DNA from: Rhodosorus marinus
Lineage: Eukaryota; Rhodophyta; Stylonematophyceae; Stylonematales; Stylonemataceae
Length of the DNA stretch: 64,000 nt
Direction: 5' to 3'
Assembly (NCBI GenBank): GCA_029953675.1
Contig: JAMWBK010000002.1
Span: 2,170,001 to 2,234,000 of the forward strand
Shown piece by piece: positions 1 through 12,200 of the stretch. Every line of letters starts with the position of its first letter. The first letter of the stretch is position 1. The position numbers were made by a program, and so were the translations under genes. The notes under the pieces were generated by a model. It did no database searches. It was not told the origin of the DNA and saw only the letters and a program-made list of their open reading frames with translations.

Positions 1-2247
1 TAGCTGTGGCGCAGAAAAGCTTCCAGCGCTTGTTTGAGGGAGATTCAAACTTGCACAGAGAGATACACGTGTTGTTGCTCGGGGCACTAAAGGACATTTG
101 CCCGAGGTTGTCGAAGGACTTTGTCACTTGGCTGGCATATTCGGATGAACCACGCAAGTACGACCGGGAGTGCGCGCTAGCGCTGATGAAGCCGAAGAAC
201 TTGCTTAGCATGCCGGACTATGACTCAAGTTTGGCAGGGGCAATTGAGAGTGGTAGGGACGCACTAGCTCTAGACTTCGCCTCATACCTTGTGCGTCGGT
301 GCATGATCGAGGAGGCGTTATTGACACCGCCGGATTTGACAAGCACTCTTGACGCTCTGCAGAAGGCTGGCTCCAGACCTGATCCGCCGATGACGTCATC
401 CGCCCCCGAGGGCTTGGCGGCGCTTGTGGACACCGCTCGGAGGCAAGGAATCAAGCCCGTGTTGGTGATTTCGCAAGTTCCGAGTGAGTCGTGGGAACAG
501 TTCATGACCGTCCTGGATGAGTGGAACGTGTAAGAACTCAGCGCAAACTTTACCCAAACAATCAACTTTTAATCGATTACTAATCTAAGATTTTGTTCGT
601 GCTCTCGCTGCCCTCGTTCTATTGCTTCAATTCAGGGTTTTCGCAAAAGGTGTCACAACGGATCATAGCAACAGGAGTGCCTTCCTGCAACTCAGGCTGG
701 GAAAGCTCCTCGAGTCTTCTGAAGGAAAGGAAAAGTTCTATCGCCTAGGAATGGATATTGCGATGGAGAACGTGGCTCGGCAGTTGAGCATCAGAGACAT
801 GGACGAAGGAGCAGAGTCCAGGTCGGCATCCGCTTACTCCAGCGTTGACTCGTTCTGCCAGCTTGTCTCGACGCTGGTAATGATGGGCGGCAACGGTTCT
901 GCAGCGCTGGATCTGGTCCTCAGCGAGCTCTGCGAGAAGCTGAAAGCAGCGCACTCGACGTCTGCGACTGTTGATACGAGGCCATATTTTCGGTTCTTCA
1001 ACAACTTAATGGTTGAGTTTTGCGGGACCGGGACGAGCTCGAATGAGTTGCGGAACGCAGAAGGCACCGAGGTATCCGTGAGAATTATTTTCGCGCTAGC
1101 TCTTGGGTCTGTCAAACCTCAGGTGCTGCCCGAGTTTGCCTTCGCCTGGTTGGAGCTTATTTCCAGCAAAGAATTCATGCCGAAGATTCTTGAGTCGAAG
1201 GAGGCCATGTGGTCGATTTTCGAGGGGTTACTCGTGGACTTGCTGAGCTTTTTAAATCCTTACCTGAGGGGAACAACGCTGACGGACAGTATCAGAAGCC
1301 TGTATGAAGGCACTCTTCGCATGATGCTCGTGCTGATCCACGATTTTCCTGAGTTTTTATGCTCGTACTACCTGAGTTTCTGCGACGTGATTCCTTCGAA
1401 CTGTATCCAGTTGAGGAACTTGATCCTGTCCGCAGTTCCACGGTCAATGCGGCTTTCCGACCCGTTTACTCACGGTCTGAAATTGGACAAACTACCGGAA
1501 ATGTTGATCCCTCCGAACGTGCTCTCAGATTACACGGCCGCGCTAAATAAGAGCAACCTGAAGAATTCTCTGGACCAGTATCTGGATATGAGAGCTCCTC
1601 CGTCGGTAAGTAGAGGATCTACAATTGCTTGAGTTTGAGGAAATGGTGGTTGGCACAATCTAACAGGTTTGCATATTTTTGGTGTTCTCTGATCGATTCT
1701 ACAGATCCTATTGGACATACGTAATCGGTTGCAGCTTCCTGCAAGTGAAGTATCAGGTGCGGGGACGAAGTACAACATTCCGGCTATCAATGCGCTGGTA
1801 TTCTATGTTGGACAACTTGCTGTGGGTCGGCCGATCGAGGGTACACCACATACAGAGTTGTTGCAGCACCTTGTAACTGACCTTGATTCGGAGGGCCGGT
1901 ATTATGTCTTGAACGCCGTTGCAAACCAGTTGAGGTTTCCAAACTACCATACGCACTACTTCAACAGGGTGCTACTGTATCTGTTCGCCGAGGCGAAGCA
2001 GGACATAGTGCAGGAACAGCTCACGAGAGTTCTTGTGGAGAGGTGCTTGGCGAATTTTCCACATCCGTGGGGACTTTTGCTCACTTTCATTGAGCTGATT
2101 AAGAACCCGAGGTTCAACTTTTGGAACCACTCCTTTGTCCGCTGTGCTCCAGAAATCGAGCGACTTTTCAAGAACGTTGCGAAGAGCTGTATTGGGAATA
2201 TGAACGCATCTCCCCATGACGAAACAGGCGTTTCTGCCTTTGGCTAA
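1..2247 (+). CDS. NOT1: CCR4-NOT complex scaffold subunit NOT1, C-terminal part (5' end outside window)
   Basis: Three exons: <1..529, 636..1605 and 1705..2247, frame kept across GTAAGA/TTCAG and GTAAGT/ACAG introns of 106 and 99 bp. The reading frame is open to the left edge, so the start lies outside. The last exon carries the hallmark stretch GTKYNIPAINALVFYVGQ, which corresponds to the highly conserved NOT1 C-terminal superhomology region. The first exon holds DFVTWLAYSDEPRKYD, also NOT1-like. In known eukaryotes NOT1 is the very large helical scaffold of the cytoplasmic deadenylase complex, and this C-terminal HEAT-like region docks the NOT2/NOT3 module. About 580 residues are visible, a plausible share of a protein normally over 2,000 long. 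The protein ends at 2245-2247 and the gene converges on the mitochondrial carrier downstream. Confidence 0.93.
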
Positions 2248-2571
2248 GGAGCCGGCGGGGTTTTTACTCTGCCCTCCGGCCAGTGTAAAAAAAAACGGAA
2301 CGAGAAGAAGAAAATCGAGTAACTACAGCAATGATGTCAGTGTAGATATATAGAAGGAAACAATTGAAACAATTATTGTGAGTGCATGTAAAGGCAAAGG
2401 TTTTAGATTAGTGTGGCTCGAGTCTGTCCAATTTTTTTGACGACTTGGCAAACGAACGAAAAACAGAAAGAAAACGTTTGATGGGTTTCTTTCCTATACT
2501 CCGTTGCTTCTTTTTGTACACTGTTATGATCTTGTACAATACTCTCTCTTGACTCTACGGCTTGTTCAAAA
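2248..2571. other. Convergent 3' spacer between NOT1 and the mitochondrial carrier
   Basis: 324 bp between the stop codons of two genes that face each other. It contains an A run at 2287-2294, AT-rich sequence around 2340-2400 and no ORF worth reporting. It should hold both 3' UTRs; I see no certain polyadenylation signal. Confidence 0.6.
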
Positions 2572-3943
2572 TCATGAGGAGCTCATTCGTAAGTGGCGCA
2601 GTTCCTGGAAAACCTGCTTCACCAGCTCGTAGCATCCCATCATTATTGCACAACTCGGGGCCACTTTGGCAAGGCGCGGTCCCGCACCGGTCATCAGGCT
2701 GAACAAGCCTTCCTCCCTCGCCACGAGTCTTAGCGAAGCTGCGGATTGGGGGACAGAAAAAAGATTCCTCTAAGAATCTAGAAAAGATCTCACGATGATC
2801 CGAGGATTCGGTGGCTCCCGATCAAGGACTGAAGCTGTGCTGTTTTGGACTTTTCTTGTAGTTCTTACCCAGGAAGGTTCTGTCCGCAAATTTAGATTCA
2901 GCTGCTGACAACTGGATCGCTTGTCTTCTTGTTTTGATCACGTCTGCGGGGGTTGTTACCAAGGCCGCAACACTTCCAGCGCCGGTGCCGGCGAGCAAGG
3001 AAACAACGATCGGAGAACTGGTCAACCGGCAAAGCAAACCTGGGCGAAGAATCGTCAACCACAGAGAAGGCGAGTCAGTGAGTACAACCCTGTCATCTAT
3101 CGTTGGCGTTAAAGCTCTTTCATCACCATCCTCCCGCTTCAACTGTTCATACGAGGTCCAATAGATAGCGGAGAACGGTGCGTCCCTCCACAGGGTAGGT
3201 AACAATCCAGCCCAAAGGCTGCGTATCCCCCTGTCCCTTACTAGATTCGCCAAGACTTGCAGGACTGTTCTGTTCCCTTCCATTCCGCTCTGGATTCTTG
3301 TTCTCGCGAGCTCTAATGGTCCGAAAACCGTCGTCGTCATCATCCTCGCGCTTGCGCCTTGTTTGGTTAAACGTTAGACAGAAACAGACGAACGGAATAA
3401 GCAACCATACAGTGATGGCTTGTACTTCTCATCCGTTCACACTAAAATTGTAATTCATTGTTTGGTTTACCCGCAATGAGAGTCGCTTGAGTATGTTCAA
3501 GAGACATTCCGCTCCTCAAAAACTTGGAAAACCCGTCATAAACTGTAAAATACACCGCCGTTGATGGGACCACAATAGTTAAAGTAACGTTGAAACCTCT
3601 CCATAGAGCCCTAGTTCCATCCATCCGCCAAATCTTTCTCATCCCGTCCTAGTGTATCCAAGAAGAACTTTCAGCGAAGGTGTATCGAGAGCAAAACAGC
3701 GCTGTGCACGAGTCCACCCCGCCTGAGGTTGAGAAAGGAGCTCGTTACCAGAGGACCACCGAAATGAGCCTGATTCACACAAACGCCAGCATCGCACACG
3801 TGGGACTGCATTCTGGTCTTGACCACATCTAGAGGAGTCGCAACGAGAGCAGTGCATGAAGCACCTACGCTCGCTGCAAAAGCCGTTTCGAACAGATTGC
3901 TTGTCAACATCCCTGTTGCGATGCCATTTTCAGTCGAGTCCAT
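2572..3943 (-). CDS. Mitochondrial carrier, SLC25A39/SLC25A40 (yeast MTM1) type
   Basis: Exons on the minus strand: 3943..3749, 3648..3471, 3357..2869, 2738..2572; every junction keeps frame. The product is about 342 residues and shows the three signature repeats of the carrier family: PLDVVKTRMQ (about residue 37), PLELARTRIQ (about 138) and PADVIKTRRQ (about 261). The second repeat context, LWRDAPFSAIYWTSYEQLK, and the C-terminal PRLAKVAPSCAIM are specifically like SLC25A39/40/MTM1, linked in animals to mitochondrial glutathione import and iron-sulfur/manganese homeostasis. It should sit in the mitochondrial inner membrane. A stop-free 87-bp segment, 3040..3126, starts GTGATG, ends CCCAG and splices in frame, so it is probably a further intron; removing it gives about 313 residues and takes out an unusual insertion before repeat three. 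Confidence 0.92.
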
Positions 3944-5986
3944 CGATTACACATTGCTTCCCCTTCTTCAATGGGTCCGTATAAAGAAAAAAACAATGCA
4001 GCACTTTTGAAACACAGTGATGAATGCACGCTTGCATCCAACAGCTTCCCTTTGCCCCGCCACTCCCTCATTAGCCAGCACTTTGGAGGAGCTTTGTGTC
4101 CCGCTTAACTGAATGGCGTTTTCATCAACGGGCGGACGAATTTCTGGGAAAGTCAGTCGTCTCTCTGACGGATCCCTCTCGGACCGGAGTAGGCGTTGAT
4201 ATACTATTGAACGAGAACCAGACGTTTAGAATACTCGTAGTCGCATGCCGAACTGAGAAACAGCTCAAATGATAGCCTGAGACCGATGCCTGGTGAAAAC
4301 TGGAATCGCCTTGTCTGTACCAAACCCGCTGCGTTAAAAGCAGTTGGGGGGACCGCAGCCTTGTGCCACTTGGGGTGTTTCGTTTCTGAATATCTTCTAC
4401 CCTGAATTATGGACTTCAGACTGCCCCTTCCTGCTAACAGGCTAAATGCTTCTATCTACCACAAGCTATTTCAGTTAGTCCTTGCCACCCTCCCTGCGTG
4501 CTGCTCATTCGCTGGAAGGACATGATGGACGGACCAACAAAGACTGCTCGACACAAACCAGCACGCTGCATTCATGCAAATCCATTCTATCAACATGGCA
4601 CCAACCTCCCGCCCATCACTTCGCTAGTAAACCGCGTTAGAAAACGCTCCGCAAACACTCCCCAACCTGAATTTCAAAAGCTTCCACAGCCAGCGCACAT
4701 CAATGGACTGATCAAATTCGAGCGATGCTGATTTGAAGACAATCTGTCCATCACCCTGGGCCGCTTACAGCCCTCGTACCAGACTGGTAAACAAAGTTGT
4801 TACTGTGGCATCCTAAGGCCCTTTTAACTCCCTAACCGCAACATCAAAATCTTCCTTTCACACCGCGCTCAGCACAAGAAAATGACAGGATCCAGAAGAA
4901 ACAAAAAAAAAAAAACTCTCATCGTGCTCCCCTCCTCCACCCAATCCTAAAGTCGCCCCTGCCATAGCACGCAAACCGACACGAAGAATGAAATTCTTGT
5001 GGCCCTTGAGCAATTGCATCAATTTTTCTTCTTAAATTCAAAATAAAGGCATGGAAAGGACAGGTGTCCGTAGAGTGTTTTCGTTGGACAACTGTTGGGG
5101 GCTGTGTGGATCTGGGTAGCTTCCCGTCGATCTGGAGTCATGAGTAAGTGCGGCGTTTTAAACACGCCCTTGGGCTTTCGGGTTTGAAGAACGCACCTGG
5201 GGGTTTTTATCCGAAACATTACCGTCGACGATCGTCACAGACATATTGGACGATTTTCTCAATCGGTGTGTGGAGCTTGGAACTTTTTGTCAACTACAGA
5301 CTGGTGCGATAGAGGGAGCTAAAACAAGGAGAAAAGCTGCCCCCTCGACGGGATGATGAACATGAAAAATGCGATGTGCAGCCGATGTGAACCGCGTGCC
5401 ATCGCGCTGGTTCGCCGCCAACTGGGCATTGCCTCGCCTTTGCGCTCAAGATTCTATGTAGCTTTCCCAAAAACATCCGTCGCTGCTTGCCCAAGTCGCC
5501 CAAATTCCTCAACACAAAAGGTGGGCAAGGCTGACATCTTTGTAATCGCGCAGAGCGCCTCGATGATGGGTCCGCTTTCTAGTTTCTGCTCGAACACTCG
5601 CATAACGCGAATATCTAGCGGCGTATGACAGTTCCTGTCGAGCCGGTGGGGACGGGACGTTCGCGTCAATGACATTTTTTTTTGCCAGTGCGGTGAGCGG
5701 ACCGCGATGTCCGACCGCAATCGAATTCTTGTAAAAGGGCTCAGATTCCCCCTAAACATAGCAATGTTCCTTGCGGGGGTGTGCCAGTAGCTCGCCTCGG
5801 AGGCAGTTGCGCCTGAGCGTCCAGATGCCGGAAGACGATCGCAATAGCATTGCCACTTCCCAAGGAAACCAGAGTGGACGGGCAGAAACACAAACGGAGC
5901 GATTTCATTGAGAAATCTGGCCGCCTAACCCAAGTAGCAATTGAATGGAGCATAGTGAATTAACGATCTCTCTTTAGCCTCCTATT
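3944..5986. other. Gene-poor spacer with one doubtful coding stretch
   Basis: About 2 kb upstream of the carrier (-) and downstream of the small gene at 5987. Between 4500 and 4960 the plus strand is rich in C and A, as upstream of other minus-strand genes here. The minus strand of 5454..5640 reads an amphipathic, protein-like stretch (ESGPIIEALCAITKMS, then FCVEEFGRLGQAATDVF) that ends at a stop and has no clear splice partner. It could be a terminal exon or chance. Nothing else stands out. Confidence 0.4.
5454..5640 (-). pseudogene. Possible exon or coding remnant, unidentified
   Basis: On the minus strand this stretch encodes about 57 residues ending at a stop, with alternating hydrophobic and charged positions typical of helices (RVMRVFEQKLESGPIIEAL, then VEEFGRLGQAATDVFGK). 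I do not recognise a family. No convincing acceptor or upstream exon was found and a second minus frame overlaps it, so it may be a fragment of a decayed gene or chance. Low confidence. Confidence 0.18.
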
Positions 5987-6354
5987 TCACGCTTTCCTTC
6001 GAGGCACGCCCAAAAAACCCTTGTATCCGAGACGCTTCAGCACACAAAGCCTCTCTACTCGAGCATCTTCAAACCTGGGACGTGTTCTGCAAATCTTTAG
6101 CACTTCCGTTGTCGATCTGTACTGCCACTGCTGTATGACAGCATCTGTGAGCCTGCCATATCCCTCCAGAGACTCTTCTCGAATGTAGCATGAAAAGTGC
6201 TCGCGGGCTTGGAAAACTGAAAATGGAAAACAAATAGCTTGGACAGGCTGTATAAGGAATACAGCAAAAAAGCTGGTGTCAGCAAGGTACTTCGACTGGC
6301 CCATTGCCAAGGATCTTTCAGCATTCGTGGTAGAGAGGGTTTTGATTGAGGCAA
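5987..6354 (-). CDS. Small two-exon protein of unknown function (97 aa)
   Basis: Exon 1 is 6354..6291 and exon 2 is 6216..5987, separated by a 74-bp intron (GTACCT...TTTTCAG) that joins in frame (phase 1). The predicted 97-residue protein begins MPQSKPSLPRMLKDPWQWAS and is basic, with a helical, charged middle (GYGRLTDAVIQQWQYRST) and tail (RVERLCVLKRLGYKGF). There is no transmembrane segment. Size and basic, helix-rich composition would suit a small mitochondrial assembly or subunit protein, but I recognise no family. Its upstream flank on the plus strand (6940-7200) is A/C-rich, the pattern seen upstream of minus-strand genes in this window, which supports a real transcript. Confidence 0.45.
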
Positions 6355-7912
6355 TTACAATGAGAACCTGTCCCCAAAGCGATAGAAAACTGGTTGGGGG
6401 TACTGCGGTTGGACTGTGGTTGGATTTTGGCGCTGGAGTTGAGGTCTACTCAACAGTACTGCGAAGGTCGTCTGGGGATAGATGATTGGAACCTGATTCG
6501 AAAGATCTTTTTGCGTTTCTAGGCGTGCAAGTCTTCTCTAAAAACAAGAGTTTTCATCGTTCTCGACGTCAAAAATGAAGCACTACGGCCATAAGATAGG
6601 GGGGACCTTCGAAGCTGGCGCTCCTTGTGCCAATGGTTGCAGGCTATGAACACGCTGATCGCGACAGAGCAGTCGCAGGACAAGCACCCTGCCTCAGTGC
6701 ACACCACACAAGTCGATACGTTTGCCCCGTTGTCTAGCTCAAAAAACAAACAAAAATAACCGCAGCTAGTCCATTCCTGGACGTTTCCCAAACCACCTTT
6801 CCAGCCGAAAAACAGCACGTCCCTACTACAAGCGATCCTGTCGATGACGCTTTATACCGGCAGCCCTAACTAGCTGCACATACAGAAACCCCCTTGCATG
6901 AGCCTCTAACCTAGCGGTGCAGGCAATCAAAAACAGTCAATCAAGTCGCAGCACTTCGGGCCGAGCGCAACAAACGCAAGCGGTGATTACAGTAAAGCAG
7001 TAGAAAACGAAGAAGAAGAGAAAAAAAAAAAAAAAGGTCCCCTGAAACCAACAATCCCAGTATACACATTGCCCGCCCGGAAAAAAAACAACATACCAAT
7101 AAAAATAAATACAGACAGCCTGTCCAACAAACAATAGCCAATCAAACACAAATATGATGAAATATCAAAAGAAAAAAGAAAAATAACTGATTGCACACCC
7201 AGATGGCACAGTCCGACCAAAAGAAGCTCAATTTTCATCGATGCCAATTCCCAATCGCAAAAAATGCTGTCCTCTTGTGGTTGCGAAATATTGTTACGAA
7301 TATGAATAAATGTATTTAATATTAAATATAAAAATCATCAATATACTTAAAATTTTCCTTTATGTTTTTTGTCTAGAAAATTGATATACCGAAGGTCTTT
7401 TTTTCTTTGATTTAAGATATCATATCTTTTTAAAATGAAACAATAAGGATCTTTAACGGTGTTACTTCTTATTTGGATAGAAAATAATGGGCGCCTGTTT
7501 TTCTTCTAATTTTCAATCTTCGCACACCCGGAATTCGTGAACTTTGTTTGGTTTTTTTTTGTTTTTTTTGTTGTTGATGTGGTGTTGAGCGAGCTTGTGC
7601 TTAACGGGCATTGTTTCTAAGGAAATCATTGTTGGAAGGGGTTTCCTATGAGGGGTGTGCAAACCAGTGTGAATAGGCAAGTAGGCCCTGGTTTGCTTAT
7701 GATGCCTTAAGCCGAGGCGTGCAAACGTCTTTTTTTCTTTGTTGCAGATGAGCCCTAAAGCAGCAGCAGCAGCTGTTACTGGTGAACAAAAAAGTCTGGG
7801 CTCCTAGGATATATATATATAACATAGCGGTCGTTGGGTAATCTGCGGGGTGTGTGTGTGTTGGGGGTAGGGAGACGGTAGAGACTAGCTTTGAATCATT
7901 GGGTGCGCAAAG
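6355..7912. other. Spacer and divergent promoter region
   Basis: The left part (6940-7250) is A/C-rich on the plus strand, with a 15-A run near 7021-7035, consistent with the promoter of a minus-strand gene. From 7260 to 7500 the sequence is strongly AT-rich. From 7530 to 7912 the plus strand turns G/T-rich and leads into the PH-AGC kinase. No supported ORF. Confidence 0.5.
7809..7862. repeat. AT and TG microsatellites in the kinase 5' flank
   Basis: A run of about six AT units starts at 7809 and a TGTGTGTGTG run lies at about 7850-7861, followed by G-rich sequence. Both sit 50 to 100 bp before the start codon of the first PH-AGC kinase. The TATATATA block could double as a core promoter element, but I cannot show that. 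Confidence 0.6.
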
Positions 7913-9232
7913 ATGGAGAGCTTTGGTGAGATGAACGAGCTGTTGTGGAGTCGAACATCGCTGATGTCCACTAAGGGCAGACGCGTCACTTCACTTGTTG
8001 GGAGGGAGCATGTGGAGATTGAGCTGAGAAGTGGCTTTGTTGTGGTATCCGGGAAATCCGGAATTCAGGCGGTGCCCGTCAATACGGAGACTCTGATCAT
8101 ATGCGAAGGGAGGAGGATGTTAGCGATCAAGACCTTCGATCGAGTAGTTCGGCTTGTGTTTAACACGATCGAGGAGAAAAGTAGTTGGCTGGAAGCCATC
8201 AAGGAGGAGCAGAAAGCGAGGAACAGGAAGAGCTTGTCGGACTTCAAGGTTATCCGAAAGCTGGGAGAAGGGGGGATGGGACAGGTGTTTCTTGTACAGG
8301 ACGCGGAGACGGGAGAGAGGGCCGCAATGAAGGTCGTAGAGAAGTACTCAGATATAACCTCTACAGCACTTAGGAGAGCTGTCGATGAGCGCTTGCTTCT
8401 AGAGAGCTTCAACTTCCCCTTTGTTGTCGATCTGAAGTACGCGTTTCAGAGCGAACACCACCTATTCATGTTGACGGAATACTGTGAAGGTGGCGACCTG
8501 CATCACTACATGAAGAAGAGAAACTACAAAATCAGCGAACAGACCGTCAAGGATATTCTTGCTGAGCTCGTGCTCGCCCTTGAATACGTCCATCAGAACG
8601 GCGCAATTTATAGAGACCTGAAACCGGAGAATATTCTGCTCGACGGCAAGGGCCATGTGAAATTGGCCGATTTTGGGTTGTCTAAAAAGCTTGCTGGAGG
8701 TCGTGACGGACGAGCCTATTCTCTTTGTGGTACGAGGCACTACATTGCTCCGGAATTGTTCCTACAGAAGGGATACAGACAGAGCGCCGATATTTGGTCT
8801 CTTGGAATCCTCCTGTACGTATTGCTCGAGGGATACGCTCCGTTTGAAATGAATCCTACTGCTACCGCCTTGAAGAAGCAGTTGCTGTCTTTCCGGTCTG
8901 ACGTAAGCATGGAGGCTAGGGATACCGTTTACGCCCTGCTTTCATTCAGCCCAAAGGAAAGACCTAGCATAGAGCAAGTGAAGAAACTACCATTTTTCCG
9001 TGACGTGGACTTCGCATTAGTCAAGCAGAATGCTCAGACGCTGAACGCGAAGCTTTACTCGCAGATGGACATACCCTCGTTCTTGGATGGAGCCGACGAG
9101 GAGGGTAGCGACTTTGCTTCCAAAATTTCCATGATCAGCTCTGAAAGCCAGCCCAAGTTCTTTAGGAAGATCATCTCGAAGAAGTCGACGAAGGATTTGA
9201 TTCCAGGATATTCGTTCTGGTCGTCGTCTTGA
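7913..9232 (+). CDS. PH domain-AGC family protein kinase (439 aa), copy 1
   Basis: Single uninterrupted exon from the first ATG. Residues about 25-100 look like a PH fold, ending in a C-terminal helix (EKSSWLEAIKEEQ). The kinase domain spans about 111-370: glycine loop GEGGMGQV, AMKVV lysine, catalytic YRDLKPEN, DFG in LADFGLSKK, and activation segment SLCGTRHYIAPE. The YRD form and layout are AGC-like; PH followed by kinase recalls Akt, though the usual TFCGTPEY is altered. The glycine loop GGMG is unusual for AGC kinases and resembles bacterial PknB-type loops. The C-terminus lacks a classic FxxF(S/T)Y motif but ends KDLIPGYSFWSSS, a motif shared with the paralogue at 13047. Probably a membrane-recruited signalling kinase; the ligand is unknown. 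Confidence 0.9.
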   Translation: MESFGEMNELLWSRTSLMSTKGRRVTSLVGREHVEIELRSGFVVVSGKSGIQAVPVNTETLIICEGRRMLAIKTFDRVVRLVFNTIEEKSSWLEAIKEEQKARNRKSLSDFKVIRKLGEGGMGQVFLVQDAETGERAAMKVVEKYSDITSTALRRAVDERLLLESFNFPFVVDLKYAFQSEHHLFMLTEYCEGGDLHHYMKKRNYKISEQTVKDILAELVLALEYVHQNGAIYRDLKPENILLDGKGHVKLADFGLSKKLAGGRDGRAYSLCGTRHYIAPELFLQKGYRQSADIWSLGILLYVLLEGYAPFEMNPTATALKKQLLSFRSDVSMEARDTVYALLSFSPKERPSIEQVKKLPFFRDVDFALVKQNAQTLNAKLYSQMDIPSFLDGADEEGSDFASKISMISSESQPKFFRKIISKKSTKDLIPGYSFWSSS

Positions 9233-12200
9233 ACTACTATACGCGATCTGAAACAGACGCCACAGTGTAGATATGAAAACCATGGTTATAACCAGTTCAT
9301 AGATTATTCTTAAATATATGTATATTACCGCCGTCAATTGTTTATGTGTTCGGTACATTCTCCTCGATCAAATCCCCCTTTCCGATGCCAATGGCTCCGT
9401 TCAGTCGGAATGAAGGTTTTGAAACGGATCTCAGGTAGTGCATACACGAGACAAAAAGTCGACAGGGGTAGAAACGTTCTCCATTGAGACACACCCGATA
9501 ATGGGATATGGCTATGCACTAATGGCGTGCTCTAGTTCTATGCTAAAGAGACCCCGGCCTGGAGTCTTCTTAGAATAGCCTATTTTGCTTTTCTTGCGTA
9601 TCCCTAGGGCTACATTCGGCAGTTGGAATAACGGACACAGTTCTATGAACGAGCACGGATAGTCTGAATAAACGGATGACGATTTAGACAGTGCTTGCCT
9701 GTAGCAAACCGCTACATCAAACAGCAGGTCAAAATTTTGGTTTCAGGGTACTAATAAGAATCGGCACGAAAGCTGATTGTTCGGGCTGTGTTATGGTTCG
9801 GGCTGTGTTGAATGAATCTGTTTGATTGGAGATTGAAAGAAAAACCCCGGGGAGGGAAAAAAAGACCATTCGCGGCGACGATTGCACGGCTGTGGTAAGG
9901 TTCGGGCTGTGATAAGGCTCAATAAACGAAATATCCTCTTGCCCGACCCGAAACTTTTGATGCCAAGTGACTCCTTTTTCGTGAAAACGTGGATAGTATC
10001 AATAGAATAGTAGGGAGAGATTATACGGTCTACGTTGATCTCAACCCCCCCCTCCCGGACCAAGCTCAGAACCACGTTGCTGTCCGTGAAGAAAAACACT
10101 TGGGTCACACACTCCAGCAAAAAAAAGCAATGCATTTTCTAGAGAAAAATCCACACTCTTGATCCGGCCGTGCCAAACGGACCATGAAAGCCAATACGGG
10201 AGGACTCAGGCACTTTTCGGGAAGGAGTGAGTATCCATCAAAAGAGATCACAAACGAGCTTAAACCCTCAAATTTCGGTGCGGAATGGAGCGCGCTCTCC
10301 TGTGGGGCGGGAAGCAAACGAACAGAAGGATCTGGGAAGATTCAAGAGGAAAATCAATCTCGCTGGAATCGAAAGGATTCCCATGAATCGAAAACCCATC
10401 TGAGAGCCCAAAACGCGGGACATCATCCGCTGCCCCGCTCCCTTTCCTGAAGTACTTGAACAGCTGTGAGGGACACTTGCGCTCGAACAGAGAAACTAAT
10501 TGCTGACGCGTTTCGTCGGGATTTGCGTACCAAATTCTATTTTTGTATCCGATTTCCCACTCCAATTCTGTTTCCTCACAATCAAAGATCATCAACGCGA
10601 GTTGTACCTGGAAACAGGCTCCGTCCTAAACGGATCGTTGTCGCTTCTAAAAATACACGTTTTAGCATCTCCTGCGTAAGCCCAAAAATGAAAAAAATAT
10701 TCGCCCCTTCTCTCCGAGTCCCGAGTCTCCGGACTATAGAGCAACCAACGGTCGACCTGAAAAGTTTTTACTAAGATATGATTATCGAAGGCTTTTTTTC
10801 GGACTGTGCAAGAGAGCTAATTGTTTTCAATCTCTTTCTGAAAAGATTTGGAGATAATTTTAACTATTCGATTTATATGGCCCGATGGGGTTTCATTGTT
10901 TTTCCAGGATGTGCAACTTACTCATGGATGTTGCAAATTAAGCAAACTCAAATCGGCCACGCAAACTGTCTATCGACAGCCACGATTTCTCTCCTTTGCA
11001 AATCAGTGAGGAGAAAAAAGCCCAAACTCAAAAGGCTAGCGAATTAGAAAGTGCGCCCCAGCTTTTTTTCAGATCTCACAGAGACAGACAGGGTCGTAGG
11101 GCTCACTTGAGGAGGCTACTTAAGACAGGTTTTGTATGGATTCCCAATCCCAACCCACAAATTGTTCATTATTTCTCATTTCCAGAAATCCTTGGGCGCA
11201 AATCTTCTTTCATTGGCTAGTTTCAGAGTATGGATACTTGTGAGTGGTCAACGGATAGTCATTGATATGATATAGTTTCAGCGTTCAATATTACAATGGA
11301 ATTTCTTTCGATAAAATTCATATAAACTACAGTTTTTTAATTCCGGCACGGGGAGCGGAACATTCTGCCGGCCAGGGCGAGGGTTGCCTGAATTGAATTG
11401 AATTGCTACGTTGCTTAGTTCCGGCCTGTCGGAGCGCGAAATTCTCGGCCAGGAAACAATGAGGATTCATTTTCTTGTTAAATATTGGTATCGAAATTTC
11501 ATCGAAATACTGAGCAAGGGTGGAGGGGAAGAAGCAGCCAAGATATTAATTTTACTTTATTCTATGGGTTGTGCCAAGTGTCATACAGAGGCTTGAAAAG
11601 TGCTCCTTGCCAGAAAGAACAGCCCGCATCCAACAGATCTCGCCAGCCGTCTACCTAGAATTCTCGCATTTGGATATTTTTGGGCGTACATTCGAAGAAT
11701 TTCCGTATTTCAAGAATATTATAGACCCTCTTCATAATATTGAATGCATTGGGGAGGTGACCGCAGATCTGCGACTCTCGACGGTACGGGTTTGAGGGGT
11801 AGAGCCCAAGTTTATTTTGTGCTATACAATAAAAAAAACCGGTGTGGAAAGAAACTATTGGATGTTTTAATATACGTTGGTAACGTGCATTCCACCCCCC
11901 TAGACCTGGCCTCCGTCTCGGTTTCCGGAGAGATTAACGATTTTATTTCCACCGTAGGAGACCGCCTTAGCACATCCTGACATCCATGACATCATGAGAA
12001 TGGGGCTGGCAACACTCAGCCCGAACAAGGGGATGCTGTCCAATGGATCCGCACATTTCATAATTACATTAAAATACAAAGAATACTATTCTATCCTAGT
12101 ACAGTAACAAATCACAACACACAAAGTCAATTCTCTATTGGTCCAACCAAGTAGTTTTCCTTGAATATACAGCGCCCGCACGAAACTTATCTGGAGAGTT

